From Streptomyces sp. NRRL S-87 (GTDB lineage Bacteria > Actinomycetota > Actinomycetes > Streptomycetales > Streptomycetaceae), in assembly GCF_000719335.1 (NCBI RefSeq), contig NZ_JOGB01000084.1, positions 1 to 25,486 on the forward strand: a stretch of DNA of 25,486 bases, given 5' to 3'. Shown one piece after another: positions 1-6,999 of this stretch. How positions within the stretch are numbered: position 1 is the first letter of the stretch; the number at the start of each line of letters is the position of its first letter. The notes beneath the pieces are model-generated. The model ran no database searches. It was given only the letters and a program-made list of their open reading frames with translations, and had not been told where the DNA came from. A program made the position numbers and the translations under genes.

Positions 1-177
1 GGAGTCGCCGCTGGTTCCGATGCCGTCGGCGCTGTCGGCGTGGGCCAGCGAGACCACCTGCTGCGGGGCGGAGGCGGGGGCCGCCATCGCGGTCGCCGGA
101 AGGGCGACCCCGCCACCGATCAGGGCCACGGAAGCGCCGGCCAGGACGATACGACGGGAAAGGATGCGCTCGAACAT
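1..177 (-). CDS. Secreted protein, N-terminal fragment (runs off left edge)
   Basis: The first 59 residues of a gene read leftwards and leave the window. It starts MFERILSRRIVLAG, followed by a hydrophobic stretch and AMA/AAP, which is a classical signal peptide with likely cleavage near residue 31-33. The SRRIVLAG run is twin-arginine-like, so Tat export is possible but not shown. The start is the ATG at 177-175, preceded by GGAG with 8 nt spacing. The mature part visible (PASAPQQVVSLAHADSADG) matches no family I recognise. Its long upstream region carries two inverted repeats. Being secreted is well supported; its function is unknown. Confidence 0.75.
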   Translation of the reverse strand, partial: MFERILSRRIVLAGASVALIGGGVALPATAMAAPASAPQQVVSLAHADSADGIGTSGDS

Positions 178-211
178 CGGAATTCTCCACTCGGTATGTC
201 GGGAATGAACT

Positions 212-250
212 GGGAAAACCACCCCCTCTTGAAATGAGGGACGATTTCCC
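212..250. repeat. Nested double inverted repeat upstream of secreted-protein gene
   Basis: Outer arms GGGAAA (212-217) and TTTCCC (245-250) enclose inner arms CCCTC (224-228) and GAGGG (236-240), with an AT-rich centre ttgaaat. It lies 35-73 nt upstream of the leftward ATG, so it sits either in its 5' untranslated region or over its promoter. It could be an operator or an mRNA structure; the symmetry is clear but the role is unknown. Confidence 0.55.
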
Positions 251-269
251 GCCCCCTGTATTCGCATTG

Positions 270-286
270 CCGGGTGCTTTTCCCGG
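270..286. repeat. Short hairpin
   Basis: CCGGG (270-274) and CCCGG (282-286) flank a 7-nt tgctttt loop, about 90 nt upstream of the leftward secreted-protein gene. It is a small stem and may be part of the same regulatory region as the nested repeat at 212-250. Confidence 0.35.
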
Positions 287-458
287 TGAGGGCGTACTTC
301 AAATAAACCCGACCCGGCCGCCTCCGTCATGCCACTCCAACGCGTGGCTTGACAAACCGAACCCGCCTCAGCTCGCCCGCCGCCCGGAGGGGCGCGGGCG
401 GTGCCGCGAAGGCCGACCTCACGTACGGGGACCCCTGTCGCGGGGCCGTCCGCTCGGC

Positions 459-464
459 TAGCGT
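459..464 (+). promoter_or_regulatory. Candidate -10 box (TAGCGT) for the sortase gene
   Basis: TAGCGT fits the TAGNNT form of HrdB-type -10 boxes. It would place the transcript start near 471, some 60 nt ahead of the chosen ATG. No convincing -35 is present at the expected distance, so support is weak. Confidence 0.3.
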
Positions 465-530
465 CGTTCCGCCCGACGGGTGTCTTCCACCTGTCGGGTA
501 CGCATCTGCCGGCCCTCGATCTGGACTGCC

Positions 531-1358
531 ATGCCGAGTCACCGAACCGCCCGCACCGCGCTCGCCGCCGCCGCGACCGTGCTCGCGCTGGCCGGCTGCT
601 CCGCCGGCGCGGACGCCGCGAGTGGCGGTTACCGGCCCGCCGCCCCCGTCATACGCCCGTCCCCGCCGCTTCCCACGGGCGGGTCCCCCACCGCGCGGAC
701 CTCCCCGATCGCCGCGCCCGGTGCCACTCCGGGCGCCACCCGGAGCGCCTCCCCGCCGTCCGCCCCGCGCTCCGCCCCGCCGCCTCCCGCCGTGACGACC
801 GGGCCCGCCGCCACCCCGCCCCCGCAGCACACCGCACGCACCCGCCCGGGTCTGCTCACGATCCCCGGGATCGGTGTGGCCGACCTGCGGGTCGTCCCGT
901 ACGAGGGGACCACCGACGACCGGCCCGGGACCCGGATACAGGACCGGGGACTGGCTGCCAGCCCGTACGGGGAGCGGGGCGGCGTCGGCCCCGGCCAGGT
1001 CGGGAACTACCTGGTCACGGCGCACCGGCTCGCCGCCGGCGGGCCCCTGCGCGACCTGCCCTCCCTGGACGTCGGAGAGCGCGTCCTCGTCACGGCGGGC
1101 GGCACGGTGTACGAGTACCGGATCACCGCGACCAGGAAGACCTCCTTCCGGTCGGCGCGCTCCCTGGCCGCCCAGCGGGCCGCGGTCCCGGGCCGGCCGG
1201 GCGTGGAGCCGACCCGGGCGATGATCACGATCTCCACCTGCGCGACCCCCGAGGACAACGCCGCCGGCAACCGCTGGCGCGACGCGCGGGGCAACCCGGA
1301 GCACCGCATCGACAAGATCGGCGTCCTGGTCTCCACGGAGCCGGCGCCCCGCGACTAG
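531..1358 (+). CDS. Lipoprotein sortase, class E/F-like
   Basis: A 275-residue putative cysteine transpeptidase of the sortase family. It has a signal peptide ending in a lipobox, LAGC (Cys23), so it should be lipid-anchored outside the membrane rather than held by a transmembrane helix. Residues about 30-105 are a long Pro/Ser/Thr/Ala linker. The catalytic domain shows the three expected residues: His165 in LVTAHR, Cys237 in ISTC and Arg248 in GNRW. Sortases join the C-terminal sorting signal of a surface protein to a cell-wall or protein amine. No substrate with an LPXTG/LAXTG signal is visible next to it. The ATG at 531 was chosen because it begins the signal peptide; a GTG at 480 in frame would add an unlikely extension. 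No good ribosome-binding site precedes either start. Confidence 0.85.
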   Translation: MPSHRTARTALAAAATVLALAGCSAGADAASGGYRPAAPVIRPSPPLPTGGSPTARTSPIAAPGATPGATRSASPPSAPRSAPPPPAVTTGPAATPPPQHTARTRPGLLTIPGIGVADLRVVPYEGTTDDRPGTRIQDRGLAASPYGERGGVGPGQVGNYLVTAHRLAAGGPLRDLPSLDVGERVLVTAGGTVYEYRITATRKTSFRSARSLAAQRAAVPGRPGVEPTRAMITISTCATPEDNAAGNRWRDARGNPEHRIDKIGVLVSTEPAPRD

Positions 1359-1436
1359 CCAGGAGCCGTCCGGTCGATCACGGCCCGTTGCCGGAGCCCG
1401 GTAGGGCGTCGATCGCCTGCCGCCGGCGCCCGGGGC

Positions 1437-2618
1437 TCACGGGTGGGTGAAGACCACCTCCGGGTCGGCCGCGGTCGGCCCGTCCAGTCGCGGTGCGGGC
1501 CGGCCCTTCAGGTGCAGGTCGAAGAAGTCGCCCACGTACGCCCGGGTGATCTGCTGCGAACGGGTCCCCGACAGCGGCGTCTCGGGGTGCGGGTAGCCGA
1601 CCTGGTCCCCGAGCACCGGCCAGTCCGTGAACCCCGGATGCCCCATGCCCGTCACCGTCACCCAGCGCTTCCACCCGTCCAGCCGCGGCCAGGCCTGGGG
1701 CCAGCTGGGGTCGTCGAGGTCCGGCGGCAGCAGCGCCGGATCGCCCCCGACCAGCAGGAACGGTCGTCCGCCCAACCCCTGCTCCGGCAGCGGCGCGAAG
1801 AACGTGCCGTCCAGGTTCACCCCGGCGTCCACCCGCGGGTCGGCCGCCATGGCCGACGCGGCGGAGGCCCCGCCGATGGAGTGCCCCGCCATGCCCACGT
1901 GCCGGGCGTCGATCAGCCGGGCGTACCGCCAGGCGGGGCGGTCTCCCGTGAGCCGGTCCAGCAGGAACGACACGTCCTTGGCCCGGCCGTCCGAGACGCG
2001 CCCCAGTGACCGGTCCGGGAAGACCTGCGCGCAGGCCTCGCAGCCGAGCGTCCGGCCGCCCGGGAAGCTCGCGCCGTCCGCCTCGTAGGCGTGGTCCAAC
2101 GAGGCCACCACGTAGCCGCGGGAGGCCAGGTCCTCGGCGAGCGTCGTCAGGGAGAACCGGGTCAGGGTGAACCCGGGGGACAGGACGACCAGGGGAAGGC
2201 GGCCGCGACCCGGGCGGGGGAGTGCGCCCTGGCGGGAGTGCGTGCGCACCGAGGCCACCTGCTCCGGGGTCACGTACCTGCCGAGATCCCCGCGGTCGGT
2301 GAGCAGGGCCCGTGCCTCGGCCTCCGTCATGTACGCGGCCGGGGTCCCGGTCCCGGCGAGCGCCGGGTAGTACAGCGACACCATCAACTCACGGCCGGCG
2401 GTGGGGACCCAGGGGTCCTTGCGCCCGCGGTCGACCAGGTGCAGGGTGTCCCGTCCGACCGGGAACCGACCTGTGGGCCGGGGGAGTTCCAGCCCCACCG
2501 GACCGGGGGACGCGGCCGCCCCCGCGGCGGCCGCCGCCGTGGTCCCGCCGACCACCATCCCACCTGACAACGCCCATGCCGCCGCCACGCAGGCGAGCTT
2601 GCGAATGATCTTCCTCAT
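1437..2618 (-). CDS. Secreted alpha/beta hydrolase, PAF-acetylhydrolase (isoform II) type
   Basis: A 393-residue exported serine esterase/lipase-fold enzyme. Residues 1-35 are an Ala-rich signal peptide. The hydrolase core has the oxyanion-region SPGF (147-150), the nucleophile elbow GHSIGG with Ser247, NLDGT with Asp270 and GMGHPG with His327, spaced as in platelet-activating-factor acetylhydrolase/dienelactone-hydrolase relatives. C193 and C196 (GCEAC) may pair as a disulfide. The family hydrolyses short acyl esters of phospholipids or other small esters; the substrate here is unknown. The ATG at 2618 is preferred over a GTG at 2624 because AAGG lies 8 nt before the ATG but only 2 nt before the GTG. 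The promoter carries an iron box at 2638-2656, so the gene is probably derepressed under iron limitation. Confidence 0.88.
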   Translation of the reverse strand: MRKIIRKLACVAAAWALSGGMVVGGTTAAAAAGAAASPGPVGLELPRPTGRFPVGRDTLHLVDRGRKDPWVPTAGRELMVSLYYPALAGTGTPAAYMTEAEARALLTDRGDLGRYVTPEQVASVRTHSRQGALPRPGRGRLPLVVLSPGFTLTRFSLTTLAEDLASRGYVVASLDHAYEADGASFPGGRTLGCEACAQVFPDRSLGRVSDGRAKDVSFLLDRLTGDRPAWRYARLIDARHVGMAGHSIGGASAASAMAADPRVDAGVNLDGTFFAPLPEQGLGGRPFLLVGGDPALLPPDLDDPSWPQAWPRLDGWKRWVTVTGMGHPGFTDWPVLGDQVGYPHPETPLSGTRSQQITRAYVGDFFDLHLKGRPAPRLDGPTAADPEVVFTHP

Positions 2619-2637
2619 GCACACACCTTACGGCACG

Positions 2638-2656
2638 TCAGGTAAGCCTAGCCTAA
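2638..2656 (-). promoter_or_regulatory. Iron box (IdeR/DmdR1-type operator)
   Basis: On the minus strand the 19-mer is TTAGGCTAGGCTTACCTGA. By eye it matches the consensus I recall for Streptomyces DmdR/IdeR boxes (TTAGGTTAGGCTCACCTAA) at 16 of 19 positions. It is the most AT-rich spot for kilobases, begins 20 nt upstream of the esterase ATG and ends 2 nt from the stop of the next gene. It must therefore lie over the esterase promoter, where Fe2+-loaded DmdR1 would block transcription. Confidence 0.8.
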
Positions 2657-2657
2657 C

Positions 2658-4361
2658 TTACATTGAGCCGCGGCTGGATCCCGTCCTCACGCCCGCCCTC
2701 GACACCCGCGCGCGGCGCAGCGCCGCGCCGCCGAGGACCGCCGCCGCGGCCAGCGCGTAGGCGGTCGTGCCGGCGTCGGGAACCGCGCGCCCCGTGACGT
2801 ACGAGGCGGCTCCGGCCAGGGCGACGCCCAGCCACTCCCAGCGGCCGTCGAGGGCGACGAGGGCCACGACGAGCAGGGCGTACCAGGAGTAGCCCGGCGT
2901 CGTCAGGAGGAAGGCCGTGCCGGTGACCAGGAGCGCACCGCTCCACGGGCGCTCCCGGTCACCGCGGCGGATCACGTGGAGGCTCACGGCGGCCATGCCC
3001 GCGAACACGGCGGGCACGGCCCACGCGTCGGGCAGGACGAGGCGCAGGAGGGCGTAGCGGTTTCCGGCGGAGGCGTCGTCGTAGCCCTCCTCCGCGGCAT
3101 AGCCGCCGAGGTAGCCCAGGACGGAGGAGTGGGAGAGCAGCACGTACGGCAGGTAGAGCGCGGCGACCGCGGCGACCGCGGTCAGCACCGTCCGGGCCGC
3201 GTCGCGTGGGCGCCGTACGCCGGCCAGGGCCCCGGGGAGCAGGACGGCCGGCAGCAGTTTGACGGCGACCGCCAGGCCCAGCAGGCCGCCGCCGGCGCTG
3301 CGGTGGCGGACGGTCAGGCCGAGCGCCGCGACCGAGACCAGCACGGCGAGGACGTCGGCGTGGGCGTTGTTGACGGCCTCGACGGCCACGGCCGGGCACC
3401 AGGCCCAGCAGGCCGCGGCGCGCGGATCGCCGCGCCGGCGCAGGACCGCGAGCAGCACCAGCGTGGTGCCGACGGCCAGCACGGCCCCGCCGGTCTGCAG
3501 CGCCTTGTGGCGCACCCCGTCGGGGGAGACGGCGTGGACGAGGAGGAAGTAGAGCTCGCCGGCCGGCGGATAGACGGTGTGGACCCGGGGCCGGTTGATG
3601 CGGGTGCACACGCCGTCGGAGACGGCGGCGAGGTCCGGGCCGCCGCACGCCGGACCCGAGGGGAAGAGCCAGTCGTCGCGCAGGGGCGTGAGCGCGGCGT
3701 CGGCGGGCGCGTGGTCGTACGGGGAGGTGCCCGCGGCCTGCACCTGGCCGTCCCAGGCGTAGCGGAACGCGTCGGTGCTCGTGCGCGGTGCGGCGACCAG
3801 GCCGGCGGCGGCCACCGCGACGCCGCCGGCCAGGACGAGGACCACGGCGTGCCGGGCCGGTACCCGTCGCAGGCACCACACGGCGGCCGCGAACAGCGCC
3901 CAGGCGGCGGCGTACCACCAGGACAGGCCGGCCGGGTCGGTGAAGTACCCGTCCGTGCGGACCGTCCCGACGAGCACCGCGGTGAGCGCGGCCAGCAGGA
4001 CGGCGGTCAGGGCGCTCGGCAGGAGGGCGACGCGCCCGGCCCGCGTGACCGGTCCGGTCCCGGTCGGCGGCGTGGAGACGGTCCCGGTCGGCGGTGTGGA
4101 GACGGTCCCGGTCGGCGGTGTGGAGACGGTCCCGGTCGGCGGTGTGGAGACGGCCCCGGTCGGCAGTGCGGAGGGAGGCCCGGTCCGCGGGACGCAGGCA
4201 GGCCCGGTCGGCGGCACGGAGGCAGGCCCGGTCGGCGGGACGGAGGGTCTCCCGCGCGGCGGTCGGCAGGAGGCCGCTGTCGGCTGTGCGGCCGTCGGTC
4301 GGGCCGGCGCCGCTCCGTCGGCCGCGGCAGGGCGCAGGGGGTCGGTGGGCGGGTTCGTCAC
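2658..4361 (-). CDS. GT-C mannosyltransferase, GT87/DUF2029 type
   Basis: A 567-residue polytopic membrane protein of the polyprenol-phosphate-mannose-dependent mannosyltransferase superfamily. An unusual cytoplasmic N-terminus of about 105 residues (Pro/Thr-rich, eight octapeptide repeats) precedes 10 or more hydrophobic segments. After the first segments comes the typical external loop with DAFRYAWDGQ and SPYDHAP, then YPPAGELYFLL, AVNNAHAD and AVAVKLLPAVLLPG, all characteristic of this family. Family members transfer mannose from a lipid carrier to glycolipids or glycoproteins at the outer face of the membrane. The start is the GTG at 4361, preceded by AGGG; earlier in-frame codons run antisense through the next gene and were not used. 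It has its own divergent promoter region and ends 2 nt from the iron box of the esterase gene. Confidence 0.82.
   Translation of the reverse strand: MTNPPTDPLRPAAADGAAPARPTAAQPTAASCRPPRGRPSVPPTGPASVPPTGPACVPRTGPPSALPTGAVSTPPTGTVSTPPTGTVSTPPTGTVSTPPTGTGPVTRAGRVALLPSALTAVLLAALTAVLVGTVRTDGYFTDPAGLSWWYAAAWALFAAAVWCLRRVPARHAVVLVLAGGVAVAAAGLVAAPRTSTDAFRYAWDGQVQAAGTSPYDHAPADAALTPLRDDWLFPSGPACGGPDLAAVSDGVCTRINRPRVHTVYPPAGELYFLLVHAVSPDGVRHKALQTGGAVLAVGTTLVLLAVLRRRGDPRAAACWAWCPAVAVEAVNNAHADVLAVLVSVAALGLTVRHRSAGGGLLGLAVAVKLLPAVLLPGALAGVRRPRDAARTVLTAVAAVAALYLPYVLLSHSSVLGYLGGYAAEEGYDDASAGNRYALLRLVLPDAWAVPAVFAGMAAVSLHVIRRGDRERPWSGALLVTGTAFLLTTPGYSWYALLVVALVALDGRWEWLGVALAGAASYVTGRAVPDAGTTAYALAAAAVLGGAALRRARVSRAGVRTGSSRGSM
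4053..4244 (-). repeat. Eight tandem 24-bp repeats coding octapeptides
   Basis: Eight contiguous 24-nt units encode residues 40-103 of the mannosyltransferase. The four units nearest the membrane domain are almost identical (STPPTGTV, the last ending in TG); the four N-terminal ones have diverged (SVPPTGPA twice, CVPRTGPP, SALPTGAV). The gradient suggests recent duplication at the 3' end of the array. The copy number is probably variable between strains. Confidence 0.9.
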
Positions 4362-4466
4362 GGGCCCACCCTGGCAGCGGCGCGGCCCGCAGCGGTCCCG
4401 GCGCCCCACGGCGTCCGCGTTTCGTAAGGTGTCCCACCCGCCCGCGCGGGCCCCCGGCGAGGTTGC

Positions 4467-5687
4467 ATGGGCGGCATGGCACCTCGAACCGGCCGGAGCC
4501 GGAACCCACTGCACACCGCCACGCCGTCCGCGCCCCGACTGCTCCGCGCGCTCGGGCCCGCCCTGCGCCCGCCGGCGTTCACGGGCCGCCTGCACGATCC
4601 GCGCACCGCCACGGTGCTCGGCCGGTGGCTGGGTGCGGCGTTCGCCGTGTGCTTCCTGACCGGGCTGATCAGCCACTACCTCCAGCACCCGCCCGGCTGG
4701 CTGGCCGACGACCTGCCCGCCCGGCCGGCATGGGGCTACCGCCTCACCCAGGGCCTGCACGTCGGGGTGGGGCTCGCCGCGATCGTGCTGCTGCCGGCGA
4801 AACTGTGGGCCGTCTACCCCCGGCTGTTCACCTGGCCCCCCGTGCGCTCCCTGACCCACGGCCTGGAGCGCCTGTCGGTGGCCGTGCTCGTGGCCGCGGG
4901 CCTCTTCGAGGTGCTGACCGGGCTGCTGAACGTCGCCGAGTGGTACCCGTGGCCGTTCTCGTTCGTCCCCGTCCACTACGCCGTCGGCTGGATCGCAGCC
5001 GGTTCGGTGCTGCTGCACGTCGCGGTCAAGGCGCCCGGGATCCGGGCCCATTGGACCCGACGGTCGGCGGTGCGCGTACTCCCCGACGAGGAGCGGGACG
5101 GACCGGACCGCCGCGCCCTGCTGCTCGGGGTCGGTGCGGCGGTGGGCGCGGTGACCGTGACGACGGTCGGCCAGTCCTTCACCCCGCTGGCCCCGCTCGA
5201 CCTGCTCGCGCCCCGGCATCCCGGCCACGGGCCCCAGGGCCTGCCGGTGAACCGGACGGCGGCCGCCGCCGGCGTGAGCGCCGCGGCCGTCCGCGACTGG
5301 GTGCTGGACGTGCGCGGTCCGCGGCCGTACCGGCTGTCCCTGGCCGAACTGGGCGCGCTGCCGCAGACGCGGGCGCGGCTGCCGATCGCGTGCGTGGAGG
5401 GCTGGAGCGTGGCCGCGGACTGGAGCGGCGTGCCGATCCGGGACCTGATGGAGCGGGCCGGGGCCCGCCCGGGCGCGGGACTGCGGGTGGTGTCCCTCGA
5501 AGCACGGGGCGCGTACCGGGTGATGGAGATGGGCCGCGCGTACGCGGCCGACCCGCAGACGCTGCTGGCCCTGCGGCTGAACGGCGAGGTTCTGGCACCC
5601 GACCACGGCTACCCGGCGCGGATCATCGCCCCGAACCGGCCCGGCGTGCTGCAGACCAAGTGGGTCACCCGGCTGGAGGTACTGTGA
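4467..5687 (+). CDS. Membrane cytochrome b561-like / molybdopterin oxidoreductase fusion
   Basis: A 406-residue protein with two parts. Residues about 50-190 form four helices with candidate haem ligands His70, His98, His131, His170 and His184. A fifth segment (217-235) follows an Arg-Arg pair (DRRALLLG) and would carry the rest of the chain outside the membrane. Residues about 265-406 are a sulfite-oxidase-type molybdopterin domain: ACVEGWS supplies the molybdenum ligand Cys309, and the C-terminus has the usual NRPGVLQTKWV. It resembles a one-chain version of a YedY/MsrP-like catalytic subunit plus haem subunit, passing electrons between quinol and an unknown substrate. GAGG lies only 4 nt before the ATG at 4467; an ATG at 4476 is the alternative start. 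The next gene overlaps by 4 nt. Confidence 0.85.
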   Translation: MGGMAPRTGRSRNPLHTATPSAPRLLRALGPALRPPAFTGRLHDPRTATVLGRWLGAAFAVCFLTGLISHYLQHPPGWLADDLPARPAWGYRLTQGLHVGVGLAAIVLLPAKLWAVYPRLFTWPPVRSLTHGLERLSVAVLVAAGLFEVLTGLLNVAEWYPWPFSFVPVHYAVGWIAAGSVLLHVAVKAPGIRAHWTRRSAVRVLPDEERDGPDRRALLLGVGAAVGAVTVTTVGQSFTPLAPLDLLAPRHPGHGPQGLPVNRTAAAAGVSAAAVRDWVLDVRGPRPYRLSLAELGALPQTRARLPIACVEGWSVAADWSGVPIRDLMERAGARPGAGLRVVSLEARGAYRVMEMGRAYAADPQTLLALRLNGEVLAPDHGYPARIIAPNRPGVLQTKWVTRLEVL

Positions 5688-6322
5688 CGTCCGACTCCGG
5701 GGTGCGCCCCGCCGTTCGCGCCCTGTCGGGCGCCCTGGGCCTGCTCCTGATCGGGTTCGGCGCCTGGAACCTGGCCGCCCAACCCGACCCGTACGCAGTC
5801 CTCGTGTGGCTGGCCGGTGCGCTCGTGCTCCACGACGGCCTCCTCGCACCGCTCGTGCTGGCCGTCGGCCTGCTGGTCGCTGCGGTGCCGGCGCGCCGCG
5901 CCGTGCGCGGCGCGCTCGTCACGGGCGGGGCCCTGGTCCTGATCACCCTGCCGCTGCTGCTGCGGCCGGGGGCGGCCCCCAACCCCTCGGCGCTGCCCCT
6001 GCCCTACGCGCGCAACCTCGTCCTGGTCCTCGCGGTGGTCGCCGTCCTCACCACCGCCACCGCCCGGGTGGGCCTGACCCACCGACGGCGAAGGCGCCCG
6101 CAGGACGGGCGGGCCCGGCCCGTACGGGACCGGCGGGCCACCACCTCCGCGACGGGCGCCCCACCCCCCGGGGCGGGGCGCCGGGACCCACGGCCCCCGG
6201 CGCCCCCGGGCGGCCGTGGCGCCCCGGCCCGGCCCCCCGAGCCGCCCGCCGCCGGTGGCGCGCCGCCTCAGCCCCCGTCCGAGGGCCTGGACCCGGGTAC
6301 GCCGGGGACCCGGGACTCCTGA
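5684..6322 (+). CDS. Small polytopic membrane protein with basic/Pro-rich tail
   Basis: A 212-residue protein starting at a GTG that overlaps the stop of the molybdopterin gene (GTGA), with GGAGG at 5675-5679, so translation is coupled. Residues 12-122 contain about four hydrophobic helices (e.g. GALGLLLIGFGAWNLAA and GALVLITLPLLL). After THRRRRR the last 85 residues are Arg/Pro/Gly-rich and probably disordered in the cytoplasm. I do not recognise the family. The coupling suggests it assembles with, or supports, the molybdopterin/haem enzyme. Its last 55 nt overlap the 3' end of the convergent methyltransferase gene. Confidence 0.72.
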   Translation: MTSDSGVRPAVRALSGALGLLLIGFGAWNLAAQPDPYAVLVWLAGALVLHDGLLAPLVLAVGLLVAAVPARRAVRGALVTGGALVLITLPLLLRPGAAPNPSALPLPYARNLVLVLAVVAVLTTATARVGLTHRRRRRPQDGRARPVRDRRATTSATGAPPPGAGRRDPRPPAPPGGRGAPARPPEPPAAGGAPPQPPSEGLDPGTPGTRDS

Positions 6323-6999
6323 GGGCGGAGGGCGAGTTCGGCGAAGCACCGGCCCGCCGCCGTCCAGCCCCCGGTGACGGCCCAGCCCGCGCGGCCCGCG
6401 TGCCGGCGCAGGGCTGCGGGCCCGACCCGGGCCCACGGGAACGGCGTACCGAGGCCGCCCCGCCCGTCGTCCAACCGCACCTCGCACCGCTCGTCCACCT
6501 CGACCCCCGCCGTCTCGACCACCAGTCGCCCGCCGGGGGCGAGCAGGCGGGCGGTCCGCCGCAGCAGGGCGACGGGGTCGCCCCCGATGCCGATGTTGCC
6601 GTCGACGAGCAGCGCCGTGTCCCAGCGGCGCTCGCCGGGCAGCGGGTCGAAGACGGAACGGCACAGGGCGGTCCCGCCGCGCCGCACGGTCCGCTTCACC
6701 GCGGCCGGGCTCACGTCCACCCCCAGGGCCCGGTGACCCCGCTCGGCCAGTGCCGCCACGAGCCGGCCCGGCCCGCAGCCGATGTCCAGCACCGCGCCCC
6801 GGCACCGGGCCAGGACGCTCCCGTCGGCGCCGTCCGCGTCGGCACACCAGCGCTCCACCTCCAGCGGCAGCAGCCAGCCGTCCGCACGGCGCAGGAAGAG
6901 CGGCCCGCGCCCCGCGCGCAACGCCGCCGCGTACGGGTCGTCGTGCCAGGCCGGACCCGACGCCGCCGTCCCGCCGCGCGCGGCGGCGACCGCCGTCAC
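6268..6999 (-). CDS. Class I SAM-dependent methyltransferase
   Basis: A 243-residue Rossmann-fold methyltransferase and the third gene of a leftward operon. Motif I is VLDIGCGPGR (70-79); a LGVDVSPAAV acidic loop and LLVDGNIGIGGDP follow, and APGGRLVVETAG is the post-III strand. The methyl acceptor is unknown. Its GTG start overlaps the TGA of the upstream DUF2064 gene by 4 nt, so the two are translationally coupled. The C-terminal codons overlap the convergent membrane-protein gene by 55 bp. The context with GT2 and DUF2064 suggests a sugar or polyprenol-linked substrate; this is inference. Confidence 0.85.
   Translation of the reverse strand: MTAVAAARGGTAASGPAWHDDPYAAALRAGRGPLFLRRADGWLLPLEVERWCADADGADGSVLARCRGAVLDIGCGPGRLVAALAERGHRALGVDVSPAAVKRTVRRGGTALCRSVFDPLPGERRWDTALLVDGNIGIGGDPVALLRRTARLLAPGGRLVVETAGVEVDERCEVRLDDGRGGLGTPFPWARVGPAALRRHAGRAGWAVTGGWTAAGRCFAELALRPQESRVPGVPGSRPSDGG

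Larger units (their letters stand above)
178..530. other. Divergent intergenic region, 353 bp
   Basis: This gap separates the leftward secreted-protein gene from the rightward sortase. It is noticeably less GC-rich up to about 360 than its surroundings. It holds a nested inverted repeat (212-250), a hairpin (270-286), an isolated TTGACA at 349-354 with no matching -10, and a TAGCGT at 459-464. I see no gene in it. Confidence 0.7.

Noticed and set aside
349..354. TTGACA as a -35 box for the sortase gene
   Set aside because: The bases 16-18 bp downstream do not resemble a -10 and the position is 180 nt from the start.
1359..1436. Terminator between sortase and esterase genes
   Set aside because: Only short, imperfect pairings around GGGCGTCGATCGCC are present, too weak to call.
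4053..4244. CRISPR-like repeat array
   Set aside because: The 24-bp units are directly contiguous without spacers and keep a reading frame.
4094..5683. Long rightward frame fused ahead of the 5684 membrane protein
   Set aside because: It is a shifted frame of the real oxidoreductase and is Arg/Pro/Gly-rich without domains; the GTG at 5684 with GGAGG fits an overlapping start.
4362..5849. In-frame leftward extension of the mannosyltransferase to a 1063-residue protein
   Set aside because: The extra 496 codons run antisense through the Mo-haem oxidoreductase, have no family motif, and a GTG with AGGG upstream gives a normal start at 4361.
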